Positions 18,400-27,600 of a DNA stretch of 64,000 nucleotides are shown here, in pieces. The position numbers and the translations under genes were made by a program. Position 1 is the stretch's first letter; each line of letters starts with the position of its first letter. The notes below the pieces were generated by a model. It was not told where the DNA came from and did no database searches. It was given only the letters and a program-made list of their open reading frames with translations. Source of the DNA: Dethiosulfovibrio russensis. Its GTDB lineage: Bacteria > Synergistota > Synergistia > Synergistales > Dethiosulfovibrionaceae. The stretch lies in contig NZ_JAKGUG010000010.1 in NCBI RefSeq assembly GCF_021568855.1, positions 27,888-91,887 on the forward strand. The letters are read 5' to 3'.

Positions 18400-19959
18400 A
18401 TGGAAAATCGAATAAGAGAACTGCTGTTGGATCTATGTTCGGTTAAGAGCGTGTCCGGAACGTCCGGCGAGTCGGAAATGGGGTGGAGAATCCATTCCAT
18501 TTTGGCTAAGTTGTCCTGTTTCTCCGGCGAGAGGTCGGGGAACCTGAAAACGATAGACTGTGACGGTCGCCCCGCCGTGCTGGCCTTTATGGAGGCGTCC
18601 GGCGGATCTTCCGTCACGTTGGGGCTGACCGGGCATTTCGACGTGGTCAGCGCCTCCGTTTACGGTGACTTTGCCGAGGTGGCCTTCGATCCCGAAAGAA
18701 TAACAGCCGATATCGCCATGAGGGAGCTTTCCGAGTCGGTCCGGAAGGATCTGGACGAGGGATGGCTTTTCGGGCGGGGAACCGCCGATATGAAGTGTGG
18801 CCTGGCCGTCCATATGGCGCTGATGGAAAAGTGGGATCGTGAGGGCGCCCCCTGTAACGTGCTGTTTCTGGCGGTCCCCGACGAGGAGAACCTGTCTCTC
18901 GGCATGAGAAAGGCCGTTCCCGAGGTAGCCCGTTTTCTGGAGGAAAGGGGCCTGAGCGTGTCGGCCTGGGTCAACGGAGAGCCCACAGTAGGTGCCAAGG
19001 GCTCTAGCTGGCCGGTTCACCGTGGGTCCATAGGCAAGGCCATGGGTTTCGTCCTTTCCGTGGGGGTGGGATCCCATGTGGGAGAGTTCTTCAAGGGAAT
19101 AAGCGCCGTTCAGATAGCAGGTCAGATAAACTCCCATCTGGAGGGAGGCCCCGAGTCGGCTGATCGGTTGGGCGATCTGATTTTTCCTCCCGCCGCCTGT
19201 CTGGGACTGGAGGCGTTGAGGGACGGTTACTCCGTTACACTCTACGACAGGGTGATGGCCCGTTATAACCTTCTCTACTGTTCCCGTTCTCCCGAGGAGC
19301 TTTTGAAGGTTCTCCTGAGCTCCGCCAGAGAGGGGCTGGCCAGGGCGATAGATCTGACCTCATGGTCCGCCAGAAAACTGGGCGGCAGCCTGTCCCTTCC
19401 GGAGTCGCAGGTGATGACCCTTTCCGAGCTGAGAAAGGTCGCAGGAGAGGCCGATCCCGTCGGAGGGAACGTCTCGGGCTCCCCGGTAGACGTCGCCGCG
19501 GCGGAGGTGCTGTCTCTTCTGGACAAAAGCGGTCTGGAGGGGCCAATGGCGGTCGTAGGCTTTCTGCCTCCGTTATATCCTCCAACCGTGGCGGTCGACG
19601 ACGAAGCCGAAGGGCGGTTGGATCGAGCTCTGGCGGCGGTGTTCGACCTCGCCAGGGAGAGGGGATACGAACCTGCGAGGGAGCCGATTTTCGAGGGCAT
19701 CTCCGATCTAAGTTATCTCGGTCGTGCCGTCGGGAACGGCGATATGTCCGTCCTGAAGGAGAACATGGCGGGATGGGGCGATCTCTACGACGTGCCCTTC
19801 GAGGCCATGAAGGCGGTGCAGGCCCCGGTCTGCAACCTGGGACCCTTCGGCAAGGACGTACACAAGGCCACCGAGAGGCTGGAGCCCCACTTCGCCTTCT
19901 CCGTCCTGCCCGACCTGGTGGAGAGACTGGCAGTGGAGTTGGCTCGGTCCAGGGCTTGA
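18400..19959 (+). CDS. rocB: M20-family peptidase, RocB-like (arginine utilisation)
   Basis: This protein of about 519 residues is an M20 metallopeptidase of the RocB type. GHFDVVSASVYGD, WLFGRGTADMKCG and LAVPDEEN carry the metal-binding His, Asp and Glu residues of the family. The GRGTxDMKxGLA segment is close to RocB of Bacillus, a protein of the arginine catabolic regulon whose reaction is not firmly established. ATG 18400 lies 13 bases after AGGAGG, a long spacing, so the exact start is not certain. It follows arcD on the same strand after about 120 bp. The TGA stop lies inside the -35 box of the next promoter. Confidence 0.82.
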   Translation: MENRIRELLLDLCSVKSVSGTSGESEMGWRIHSILAKLSCFSGERSGNLKTIDCDGRPAVLAFMEASGGSSVTLGLTGHFDVVSASVYGDFAEVAFDPERITADIAMRELSESVRKDLDEGWLFGRGTADMKCGLAVHMALMEKWDREGAPCNVLFLAVPDEENLSLGMRKAVPEVARFLEERGLSVSAWVNGEPTVGAKGSSWPVHRGSIGKAMGFVLSVGVGSHVGEFFKGISAVQIAGQINSHLEGGPESADRLGDLIFPPAACLGLEALRDGYSVTLYDRVMARYNLLYCSRSPEELLKVLLSSAREGLARAIDLTSWSARKLGGSLSLPESQVMTLSELRKVAGEADPVGGNVSGSPVDVAAAEVLSLLDKSGLEGPMAVVGFLPPLYPPTVAVDDEAEGRLDRALAAVFDLARERGYEPAREPIFEGISDLSYLGRAVGNGDMSVLKENMAGWGDLYDVPFEAMKAVQAPVCNLGPFGKDVHKATERLEPHFAFSVLPDLVERLAVELARSRA

Positions 19960-19983
19960 CAGGTCGTCTGGTAGCTGTATAAT
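19956..19983 (+). promoter_or_regulatory. Consensus sigma-70 promoter of the lysine T-box operon
   Basis: TTGACA at 19956-19961 and TATAAT at 19978-19983 are both perfect, with a 16-base spacer. The -35 box contains the TGA stop codon of rocB. Transcription should start near 19990, directly before the T-box leader. A constitutive strong promoter is expected where control is by attenuation. Confidence 0.85.
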
Positions 19984-19989
19984 ACGGTT

Positions 19990-20263
19990 CAAGTTATTTT
20001 CAATATGGCTAAAGGCGATGAACCGGAAGCTCACAGGACTGAACGCGTACGACCAGAGAGAAGCCTCCATCGGCTGGAAGGGGCTTTGGACGCTGTCTTT
20101 TGGGATAAGGCCCGGCGAGCCGGAACGGAAAGGCCCTTAGGCCGTAGTACGTTTCCCGGTTGACCTCCGTCAAAGGGTCCGAGCGGGGCGTTTAGACGTC
20201 CAAGCAGGGTGGTACCGCGGGTATTCAAGACCCGTCCCTACAGTAGGGACGGGTCTTTTTTTT
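19990..20263 (+). promoter_or_regulatory. T-box riboswitch leader (probably lysine-responsive), first module
   Basis: A T-box leader binds uncharged tRNA and prevents termination. Stem I features are a GATGAA kink-type segment near 20017, AGAGAG at 20055-20060 and a distal hairpin to about 20086. The T-box AGGGTGGTACCGCG is at 20206-20219. The terminator stem is 20227-20240 with 20244-20257, followed by eight T. The U after UGG in the T-box fits a tRNA with A at position 73. Downstream genes are lysA, a transporter and dapF, so lysine is the likely amino acid. An AAG at 20107-20109 is a candidate specifier codon, but I could not settle the fold by eye. Confidence 0.9.
20227..20263 (+). terminator. 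T-box terminator 1
   Basis: A 14-bp perfect stem (AAGACCCGTCCCTA and complement) with loop CAG is followed by a long T run. It competes with the antiterminator formed by the T-box just upstream. Confidence 0.93.
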
Positions 20264-20292
20264 ATACTTTCGGTGGTGCTATGCTTGGGATG

Positions 20293-20368
20293 TAGACGTC
20301 CAAGCAGGGTGGTACCGCGTGTCTTTTACGAAGGCTCGTCCCTGAATGGGATGGGTCTTCGTTTTTTT
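20293..20368 (+). promoter_or_regulatory. Second T-box antiterminator/terminator module, without its own stem I
   Basis: Positions 20293-20319 repeat 20193-20219 exactly, 27 bases including the whole T-box AGGGTGGTACCGCG (20306-20319), at a distance of 100 bases. A different terminator hairpin follows (20328-20360, ACGAAG...CTTCGT with some mismatches) and then seven T. There is no room for another stem I between the two modules. The lysine operon is thus preceded by one tRNA-reading domain and two switch modules in series. Confidence 0.88.
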
Positions 20369-20419
20369 GTTCCGATGGATTTTATCTTATCAGAGAGATG
20401 ATGCGAGGTGGTGGGGTTT

Positions 20420-21700
20420 ATGAGCGGTATGGTTTTCGACGGGTGCGACGTGACCGAGTTGGCCGAGAGGTTCGGCACGCCCCTTTACGTGATGTCCGAG
20501 ACGGAGCTAAGGCGGAGGATGAGGGCGGTCAAGAGGGCCTTTTCCGAGAGGTACGAAGACGTGGAAGTTCTCTACGCAGGCAAGGCCTTTCTGCCCAGGG
20601 CGATGTGCGCCCTGGTGAAGTCCGAGGGGTTGGGGCTGGACGTGGTTTCCTCCGGCGAGATCCATACGGCGGTGAGCGTCGGTTTCCCCATGGAGCGGGC
20701 CTATTTTCACGGCAACAACAAGACCGCCGAGGACATGGCTATGGCCATGGACGTCGGAGTGGGACGTTTCGTGGTGGACAACCGGGACGAGCTGGACCTT
20801 TTGGCCAGTATGGCCGAGGAAAGGAAGACAGAGGTCTCCGTGCTGTTCCGCCTGGCTCCCGGGGTCAGCGGCGACACCCATCGCTATATCCAGACGGCCC
20901 ACACGGACTGCAAGTTCGGTATGCCCCTTCTGGGTGAGGGACTGAGGGACTGCGTCGAGACGGCTATGAAGGCTCCCTACGTTAAGCTGCTGGGGTTCCA
21001 CTTCCACGTAGGGTCCCAGCTGATGGAGAACAGGGCCTATCTGGAGGCCCTGGAGGTTCTGGGAGATCTTATGAAAACCCTAAGAGAGGAGATCGGCTTC
21101 GAGACTAAAGAGCTCAACGTCGGAGGGGGCATAGGCATACCCTACGGCAAGGATCAAAGAGAGGTGGACCTGGACTCCTTCCTGGGCTGCATAGTTGAGA
21201 CCGCCGAGAGGATCTGTTCCGAGAGACGGATGCCAAGGCCCAAGTTGGTGATAGAGCCGGGCAGATGGATAGCCGGTCCGTCTGGCATAACCCTGTACCG
21301 GGTCGGTACGGTAAAGGAGATACCGGGGATAAGGACCTACGTCAGCGTCGACGGAGGCATGGCGGACAACCCCAGGCCCTCCCTGTATCAGGCCGAGTAT
21401 CGATGTGTTCTGGCGAACAGGATGGACGATCCGGCCGATTCGGTGGTGACGGTGGCAGGCAGATGCTGCGAGTCCGGCGATATCCTGATAAAGGACGCCG
21501 AGCTGCCTCTCCCCGAAAGGGGCGACGTCGTGGCGGTATTCGACACAGGAGCCTATAACTTTTCCATGGCGAGCGGATACAACAGGCTCAAACGCCCGGC
21601 GGTGGTTCTGGTCAAAGACGGCGAGGCACGGTGCATCGTTGAGCGTCAGTCCTTCGACGATCTGATAAAAGGCGAATCGGTTCCGGAGGATTTGCTTTGA
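20420..21700 (+). CDS. lysA: Diaminopimelate decarboxylase
   Basis: This 426-residue fold-III PLP enzyme makes lysine from meso-diaminopimelate. The cofactor lysine is Lys55 in LYAGKAFL. Other signatures are GLDVVSSGE, HFHVGSQL, LNVGGGIGIPY, EPGRW and the C-terminal active-site CCESGD. ATG 20420 is chosen with GAGGTG nine bases upstream; the GTG at 20408 lies within that ribosome site. It is first in the T-box-controlled operon with an NhaC-type transporter and dapF, so lysine starvation should raise its expression. Ornithine/arginine decarboxylases of the same fold are less likely given dapF in the operon. Confidence 0.93.
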   Translation: MSGMVFDGCDVTELAERFGTPLYVMSETELRRRMRAVKRAFSERYEDVEVLYAGKAFLPRAMCALVKSEGLGLDVVSSGEIHTAVSVGFPMERAYFHGNNKTAEDMAMAMDVGVGRFVVDNRDELDLLASMAEERKTEVSVLFRLAPGVSGDTHRYIQTAHTDCKFGMPLLGEGLRDCVETAMKAPYVKLLGFHFHVGSQLMENRAYLEALEVLGDLMKTLREEIGFETKELNVGGGIGIPYGKDQREVDLDSFLGCIVETAERICSERRMPRPKLVIEPGRWIAGPSGITLYRVGTVKEIPGIRTYVSVDGGMADNPRPSLYQAEYRCVLANRMDDPADSVVTVAGRCCESGDILIKDAELPLPERGDVVAVFDTGAYNFSMASGYNRLKRPAVVLVKDGEARCIVERQSFDDLIKGESVPEDLL

Positions 21701-21728
21701 TATTTCATTTTTTCAGGAGGTTATAGTT

Positions 21729-23411
21729 ATGAGATCGATCTACCGTTTTTCTTCCGCCCTGGTCCTGTCTCTGGCATGGGCCCGGTGTGCTTTCGCCGCC
21801 GACGGCGTCGTTCCCGACTTCGGCGTGTTGTCCCTTCTTCCTCCCGTCATAGCCATAGGCCTGTGCGTGGTGACAAAGGAGGTAATCCCCGCCCTCTTCG
21901 TAGGTTCCTGGGTGGCCGGAACCATGTTGGCCGGATGGAATCCGGTGGTGGGCTTCGGCAACGCGGTCGAGTCGCTCTGGAACGGTTTGGGCGATCCCTG
22001 GGGGGCCAGGATAGTCCTTACCTGTCTCACCATGGGAGGCCTGGTCGGGGTCATGCAGGTCGGAGGAGGGGTGGACGCGGCGGTGCGGTGGCTCTCCAAG
22101 AAGATCTCCAGCAGCAGACGTGCCATGTTCTTCACCGAGCTGTCCGGGTTCGTCATCTTCTTCGAGGACTACGTCAACACCGCCGTGGTGGGGACGACGA
22201 TGGCCCCAGTGTCCGATCGCTACAGAGTGTCCAAGGAGAAGCTCTCCTACATAGTGGACAGCACGGCGGCTCCTATCGCCTGTATAGCCGGGATCTCCTC
22301 CTGGGTGGCCTATATGGTGGGCCAGATAGGTATGCAGTTCAACGAGCTTGGCATAGAGGCGTCGGCCTACGTGACCTATCTGAAATCCATCCCCTTCGTC
22401 ATCTACAACGTGGTGGCGCTGGCCTTGCTGACCTACGTGGTGCTCTCCGGCAGGGATTTCGGCCCCATGCTGACGGCGGAGAGGCGGGCAAGAAAGACCG
22501 GAAAGCTTCTGAGGGAGGGAGCTCAGCCTCTGAGTTCCACCGACGCCGACCCGGATCTGTCCCCTGCGGACGAGACTCCCAGGAGGGTGATAAACTTCGT
22601 CCTTCCCCTGTTTTTCCTTATAGGGACTATCTTCTCCATGCTGGTGATCACCGGAGGATGGCCCAACGTTGGTCTGGCAGAGGCCATTGGAGAGGGAAGC
22701 AGTTCCAAGGCCCTGGTCTACGGTGCCTTCGGAGGAACCTTCATGACCATAGTCCTCTACTCGCTACAGGGGTTGGCCCCTCTCAGCAGCATGTTCAGGG
22801 GCTTCATGAAGGGAGCTCAGTCCATCTTCGTGGGATCGCTCATACTGATCTTCGCCTGGGGAATAGGCTCGGCCATAAAGTCGGTGGGAACTGCGGGATA
22901 CATAGTATCGGTGGCGGGAGATATCCTCAGCCCAGGCTGGATACCTCTTCTGACCTTCTTCGTCGGAGCGGTCATCTCCTTCTGTACCGGGACCTCCTAC
23001 GGAACCATGGGCATACTGATGCCTATCGTGGTACCCCTGGTGGCGTCCGTTTCGGCCAACGGAGGGGTGGATCCCATGACCCACATGGTTCCCACTATAG
23101 GGGCGGTCTTCGCCGGGGCGGTATGGGGCGACCACTGTAGCCCCATATCGGATACGACGATAATGTCCTCCATGTTCAGCGGGGCGGACCACATGGATCA
23201 CGTCAACACCCAGGCACCTTACGCCATGTTGGCGGCGGTTGGGGCCGGTGCCGGCTATGTCGGGGTCGCCATGGGGCTGGGTGCCCCTCTGTGTCTTCTT
23301 CTGGCCGTCACGGTGGCCCTGGTGTCCTTCCACGTGATATCCAGTCCCGTGGAGGATTACCGTCCGGAGCAGGCTTTCGCCCGATCGGTATCGACCGGTT
23401 CTGCCGATTGA
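21729..23411 (+). CDS. NhaC-family transporter, probable lysine uptake (LysW-like)
   Basis: This 560-residue multi-helix protein of the NhaC Na+/H+ antiporter family starts with a cleavable-looking signal (RFSSALVLSLAWARCAFA). Family segments include FFEDYVNTAVVGTT, SFCTGTSYGTMGI and WGDHCSPISDTTIMSS. Comparative genomics by Rodionov and colleagues has assigned some NhaC relatives under lysine control as lysine transporters (LysW). Its place between lysA and dapF, behind a T-box, makes lysine uptake the best guess here, but the fold alone would only say cation-coupled antiporter. A strong ribosome site (CAGGAGGTT) precedes the ATG. Confidence 0.85.
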   Translation: MRSIYRFSSALVLSLAWARCAFAADGVVPDFGVLSLLPPVIAIGLCVVTKEVIPALFVGSWVAGTMLAGWNPVVGFGNAVESLWNGLGDPWGARIVLTCLTMGGLVGVMQVGGGVDAAVRWLSKKISSSRRAMFFTELSGFVIFFEDYVNTAVVGTTMAPVSDRYRVSKEKLSYIVDSTAAPIACIAGISSWVAYMVGQIGMQFNELGIEASAYVTYLKSIPFVIYNVVALALLTYVVLSGRDFGPMLTAERRARKTGKLLREGAQPLSSTDADPDLSPADETPRRVINFVLPLFFLIGTIFSMLVITGGWPNVGLAEAIGEGSSSKALVYGAFGGTFMTIVLYSLQGLAPLSSMFRGFMKGAQSIFVGSLILIFAWGIGSAIKSVGTAGYIVSVAGDILSPGWIPLLTFFVGAVISFCTGTSYGTMGILMPIVVPLVASVSANGGVDPMTHMVPTIGAVFAGAVWGDHCSPISDTTIMSSMFSGADHMDHVNTQAPYAMLAAVGAGAGYVGVAMGLGAPLCLLLAVTVALVSFHVISSPVEDYRPEQAFARSVSTGSAD

Positions 23412-23478
23412 GGATTAGGATGTATTATAGGGGTGGGGCGACCTGCCCCTTTCTATTTACGGTAGGGAGGTGATCCCG

Positions 23479-24291
23479 TTGAATTTCTGGAAGATGAACG
23501 GCAACGGGAACGATTTCGTGGTGATCGACAGGGACGGCATGGCCTACGGACAGCTGGTGGACCTGACCAGACGGGTCTGTCGTAGAAGGAGATCCATAGG
23601 AGCCGACGGGGTCTTGGTGGTTGAGCCGTCGGATAACAGCGATTTTAGGATGAGGGTGTTCAACTCGGACGGTTCGGAGGGCGAGATGTGCGGCAACGGT
23701 GCCCGCTGCATAGCCCGTTACGCCTTCGAGAGAGGGATAGCTCCTTTCGAGATGTCTTTCGAGACGATCGCAGGGATAATGAAGGCCAGAGTCGAGGGCA
23801 GCTTCGTCAACCTGGATATGGGCGAGGTCGATCTGGAAAAGGGATGGTTTGGTCGAAAGGTGCCTATGGATGGAGGAGAGGTGGAGGCGGATTTCCTGAT
23901 CGTAGGGGTGCCTCACCTGGTGATCTATCTGGAGGACCCGGAAAAGGTCGACCGAGAGGACCTGATCCGATGGGGTAGGGCTCTCCGGGAGGATCGGGGG
24001 CTTTTCCCCGAGGGAACCAACGTGAACTTCGTCGGCCCTGTGGACCGGCGGTCTCTTAAGGTGTGGACCTACGAGAGAGGGGTGGAGGACCTGACCGATT
24101 CCTGCGGCACCGGTTCCTGCGCCTCTGCGGTGGCGGCGGTAAGACGGCTGGACCTGGAGTCGCCCGTGACGGTCTACAACCCCGGAGGGGTCAACATAGT
24201 GACGGCCAACTTCAGGGAGGATCTCTGCGATATAGTGCTGGGAGGCGAGACGGCCGTCGTCGCCAAGGGGACAATAGAGGAGGAGGCCTAG
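23479..24291 (+). CDS. dapF: Diaminopimelate epimerase
   Basis: The enzyme converts LL- to meso-diaminopimelate, for lysine and peptidoglycan. The two catalytic cysteines are Cys71 in EMCGNGARC and Cys209 in DSCGTGSCAS, and the N-terminus FWKMNGNGNDFVV is typical. A TTG at 23479 is the best start because GGGAGGTGAT at 23465-23474 is ideally placed for it; the GTG at 23470 sits inside that site. It is third in the T-box operon. The stop overlaps the stop of the convergent gene through CTAG (24288-24291), at the centre of a 24-bp perfect palindrome. Confidence 0.95.
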   Translation: MNFWKMNGNGNDFVVIDRDGMAYGQLVDLTRRVCRRRRSIGADGVLVVEPSDNSDFRMRVFNSDGSEGEMCGNGARCIARYAFERGIAPFEMSFETIAGIMKARVEGSFVNLDMGEVDLEKGWFGRKVPMDGGEVEADFLIVGVPHLVIYLEDPEKVDREDLIRWGRALREDRGLFPEGTNVNFVGPVDRRSLKVWTYERGVEDLTDSCGTGSCASAVAAVRRLDLESPVTVYNPGGVNIVTANFREDLCDIVLGGETAVVAKGTIEEEA

Positions 24292-24305
24292 GCCTCCTCC
24301 TTTTC
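24278..24305. terminator. 24-bp perfect palindrome spanning two stop codons, terminator-like
   Basis: Positions 24278-24301 are a perfect palindrome centred on CTAG, which holds the stop codons of both dapF and the convergent small gene. TTTT follows on the + strand. A GC-rich hairpin with a four-base loop and a short U run would form in the dapF transcript, so it may end both transcripts. Confidence 0.55.
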
Positions 24306-24563
24306 GTCTTTTTCTTCCTCCGAGGTATCGTCGCCCATCAGATCATCCAGGGATAGATCCAGCGAGATGTCGTGAAGTTTGTCCGCTACCTCTATGTTGT
24401 GAAGGAACAGCTTTTCCTCCGCCTGTCTTACCAGCTCGTTCTCTTCGGCCTCTCTTATGTCCGCCTGGAAGGTGACTGGGCAGTACTTGGTGGCTCCTGC
24501 CACCTCTTCGAAGACCTTCTTCTCCTTGCGCTCTTCTTTTTTGTCTTTTTCGTTTTGAGTCAT
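24288..24563 (-). CDS. Small acidic protein of unknown function
   Basis: The 91-residue protein has charged low-complexity ends (KDKKEERKEKK and EEEKDEKEE) and a more ordinary middle (VFEEVAGATKYCPVTFQADI, then AEEKLFLHNIEVADKLHDIS). One Cys is present. No family is recognised. The ATG at 24563 has a G-rich ribosome site; the frame is open 19 codons further but without one. It stands alone, convergent with dapF and divergent from the AsmA/TamB-like gene. The middle part is not low complexity, which supports it being a true gene. Confidence 0.6.
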   Translation of the reverse strand: MTQNEKDKKEERKEKKVFEEVAGATKYCPVTFQADIREAEENELVRQAEEKLFLHNIEVADKLHDISLDLSLDDLMGDDTSEEEKDEKEEA

Positions 24564-24682
24564 CTCCGGAACACCCCCCCGATTTAAGTTCATCCTATAA
24601 CAGAGAGCCCCGGCGGTCAACGCTTTCGTTACGTCGTCGTGCTATACTCGGGTCAGCACGATAGACATAAGGAGGGTGTGAA

Positions 24683-27600
24683 ATGAGTAAAAAAACCGCT
24701 GTCGGACTTTCGTTAGCTGTTCTCGTGGTCGCGGCCGGATTTTTGCTGGCCGTGACAGACCTAGGCACGGGGGTCGTCAAGAGCCAGGCTACCAAGATAC
24801 TCTCTCAGACTCTGGAGGCGAAGGTCTCCATGGGAGAGGTCTCGGGCAACCCGGTCAAGGGATACGATATCAGGAATTTGGATATCGTGAAGGACGGAGA
24901 GTACTCTTTAAAGGTCCCCTCTATAGAGATCAAGACCAATCTGATGGGTATTCTTGGAAAGGGGGCCCTGGTCAGGCGTCTTTCGCTGGTCGGACTGGAT
25001 ACCGATCCGGACCAGATTCAGGCATTGATCGACGGCCTTCCGAGGTCGGAGGGGAGCGAGCCATCTTCCATACCCGTGGAGATAGTCGAGCTCAAGGACT
25101 CCTCCTTGACTTTGCCAGGAGGGGATCTCGAGATATCCCTGCTATCCGCTGCCTTAAACCAGGGAGAGTTTCTGAACGTAGGGTTGAAACTCGATCTGTC
25201 CTATCTGGGACTTCCTGTGAAGGGCGATATATCCGCATTGTACGGAGGGTCGATGGCTACCATCGAATCCTCCAAGCTGTCGGTCGGTTCCGGCTCAGTG
25301 TCGGTGAAGGGCGATCTGCTGCCCGATCTGGCCGCCGACGGTACAGTCGACGGGCTTAAGCTGGAGGAGCTGGCCAAGCTGTGGCCTCCTCTGGCCGAAG
25401 GTGCCATGGAGGGATCGGCTTCCCTTGCCGTAAAGGCCGGAGGTTCTTTGACCGCTCCGGTACTGTCCGGAACCATGGGCTTCGACGGCAAGCTGGCCTC
25501 GGTCCCGGTCAAGGACTTGAAGGGTAACTGGAGCTATCAGGATATGTCCATTGAGGTCTCGTCTCTGAAGGCTGCCGTGGCGGGAGTCCCCCTCTCTGGA
25601 GGTTTTTCCGCTCTTTTCGGACCTGGCAAGCCCAAGGTAACACTCAAGTTGGACGCCTCCGATGCCGATCTTGGCAAGCTCAGGGGCACCTATTCTCAGA
25701 TCCCCAAGGAAGTCTCGGGTGTGATCGATTCTATAGCGGTGGATCTCAGCGGCCCGGTAGACGGATTGAAGGGTACGATAAAGGCCCGAGCCGAGAGCCT
25801 TTCCCTCTGGGGCCAGTCCCTATCTCAGAGCTGGATCTCGGTTGTCATGGATTCCAAAGGGGTGGCCAAGCTGTCGTCAAAGACGGTTCTTCAGGGGCAG
25901 CCGGCCTATCTCGAGGGCACCGTTTCCTTCCTGGGCGATTCCCCTCAGGCCGACTTGCTTTTGAAGGCCAGAAAGGTCTCCACCAAGCTGGTGGCGGCCC
26001 TCTCCGGTGCGGATATACCGATGGAAGGGGATCTGGACCTGGACGTGACGGTCAAGGGACCTCTGTCCGGCCCCTCTATCAAGGGTAAGGTAAGCTCGCC
26101 CTCTTTGTCCGGATTCGGACAGACCATAGGAAAGCCTTCGGTCAGCTTCGCCCTGAAGGGATCCGACCTGGAGATCCCCTCCGCCAAGGCAGAGTGGTTC
26201 GGAGCTCCTATCACAGCTTCCGGTCTGGTCTCGACCGGGGGTAAGTCGCCTAAACTTTCCATGAAGGGGAAGCTGGGCGGTCTGGACCTCGCCAAGGTGG
26301 CTGCCGGATTCGACCTGCCCAGCGGCCTTCTATCCGGGTTGATCGACGGTTCGTTGAACCTCGACGGCCCTCTGGACGGCCTCGGGGTGGACCTGGCACT
26401 GTCTTCGGGAAAACTTTCCCTGGCGGGGGTGTCGGTGGAGAAGGTAGACCTAGGTCTTACCGGCGATTCGTCGGCTCTCAAGGTCTCCAGGGGGTCGGCG
26501 ATGGTCTCCGGCGGCTCTGTTGAGGCGTCGGGCTCGATATCCCTGGTGGACGGTCCCGTTTTGGACTTGGCCCTGGAGGGTTCGAAGATAATGTTGGAGA
26601 AGGCCGTCGACCTGCCTCTCAAGGCAGCCGTTTCCGGTACCGTAAGGGCAAAGGGCCCCGCCGCCTCTCCGGAGGTGTCCATGGCTCTGTCCAGCCCCAA
26701 GGTCGTGGCCTGGGGCGTCGGAGTCGACGGGGTGTCGGCCTCTCTGGTCTATAAAGACGGCGTGGTGGACCTCAAGGAGGCTGTCGCCTCGGTTGGAGGA
26801 AGCCCTCTGTCCCTCAAGGGAAATATGAACGCCTCGGGGTCGGTGCCCAAGGGTAGTTTCGAGCTTTCCGGGCCGGACCTGGATCTCTCCAAGGCTACCA
26901 AGGACATCGTCGACGCCGACGCCTACGGAATAGGGGGCAAGCTGTCCGTGGTCTTCAAGGGAACCTTCGAGGGAGAGAAGGGCAGCGGATCGGGATACGT
27001 CAAGTCTCCTTCACTCACGGTCATGAACATGGCGATCAAGAACCTGAACTGTCCTCTCAAGCTGGCTGGGACCAAGCTGGATATTTCCGAGGCCACCGCC
27101 GATCTGTATGGCGGAAAGGTGAGCAGCTCGGGGTTGATCGACCTCGGCACGATGAAGTTTTCCAAGAAGGTTTCCCTGTCCGGAACCGACGTGGCTCCTC
27201 TCATAAAGGACTTCGCCGGTACCAAGGGAACGGTGACGGGAACGGCCAAGGCTAATTTTTCCGCATCAGGCGTTCTAAGTCCCTTCGCCATGAAGGGAGA
27301 GGGCACCCTTGACCTTGGCGGCGGCAGGCTGATAGGCTTCCCCATCGCCGATGTAGCGGCGTCGCTTCACGGTTCCGACGGCATCTCCTACGCCAAGGGG
27401 CACGGCGATTTTCGAGTGGTGGACACGGTGCTACACCTGGACAAGGGAACCCTGGTCACCGCCAGAGAGGGCGACCGGATATACAGGACCATGGCTGTGG
27501 TCGGGACGGTCGGTCCGGATAAGAAACTGAATCTGTCCTGCTCCGGAGAGGTCAACGTCAAGCTCCTCAACGCTGCTGTCGGAGCCGGTATCGGCGGTCT

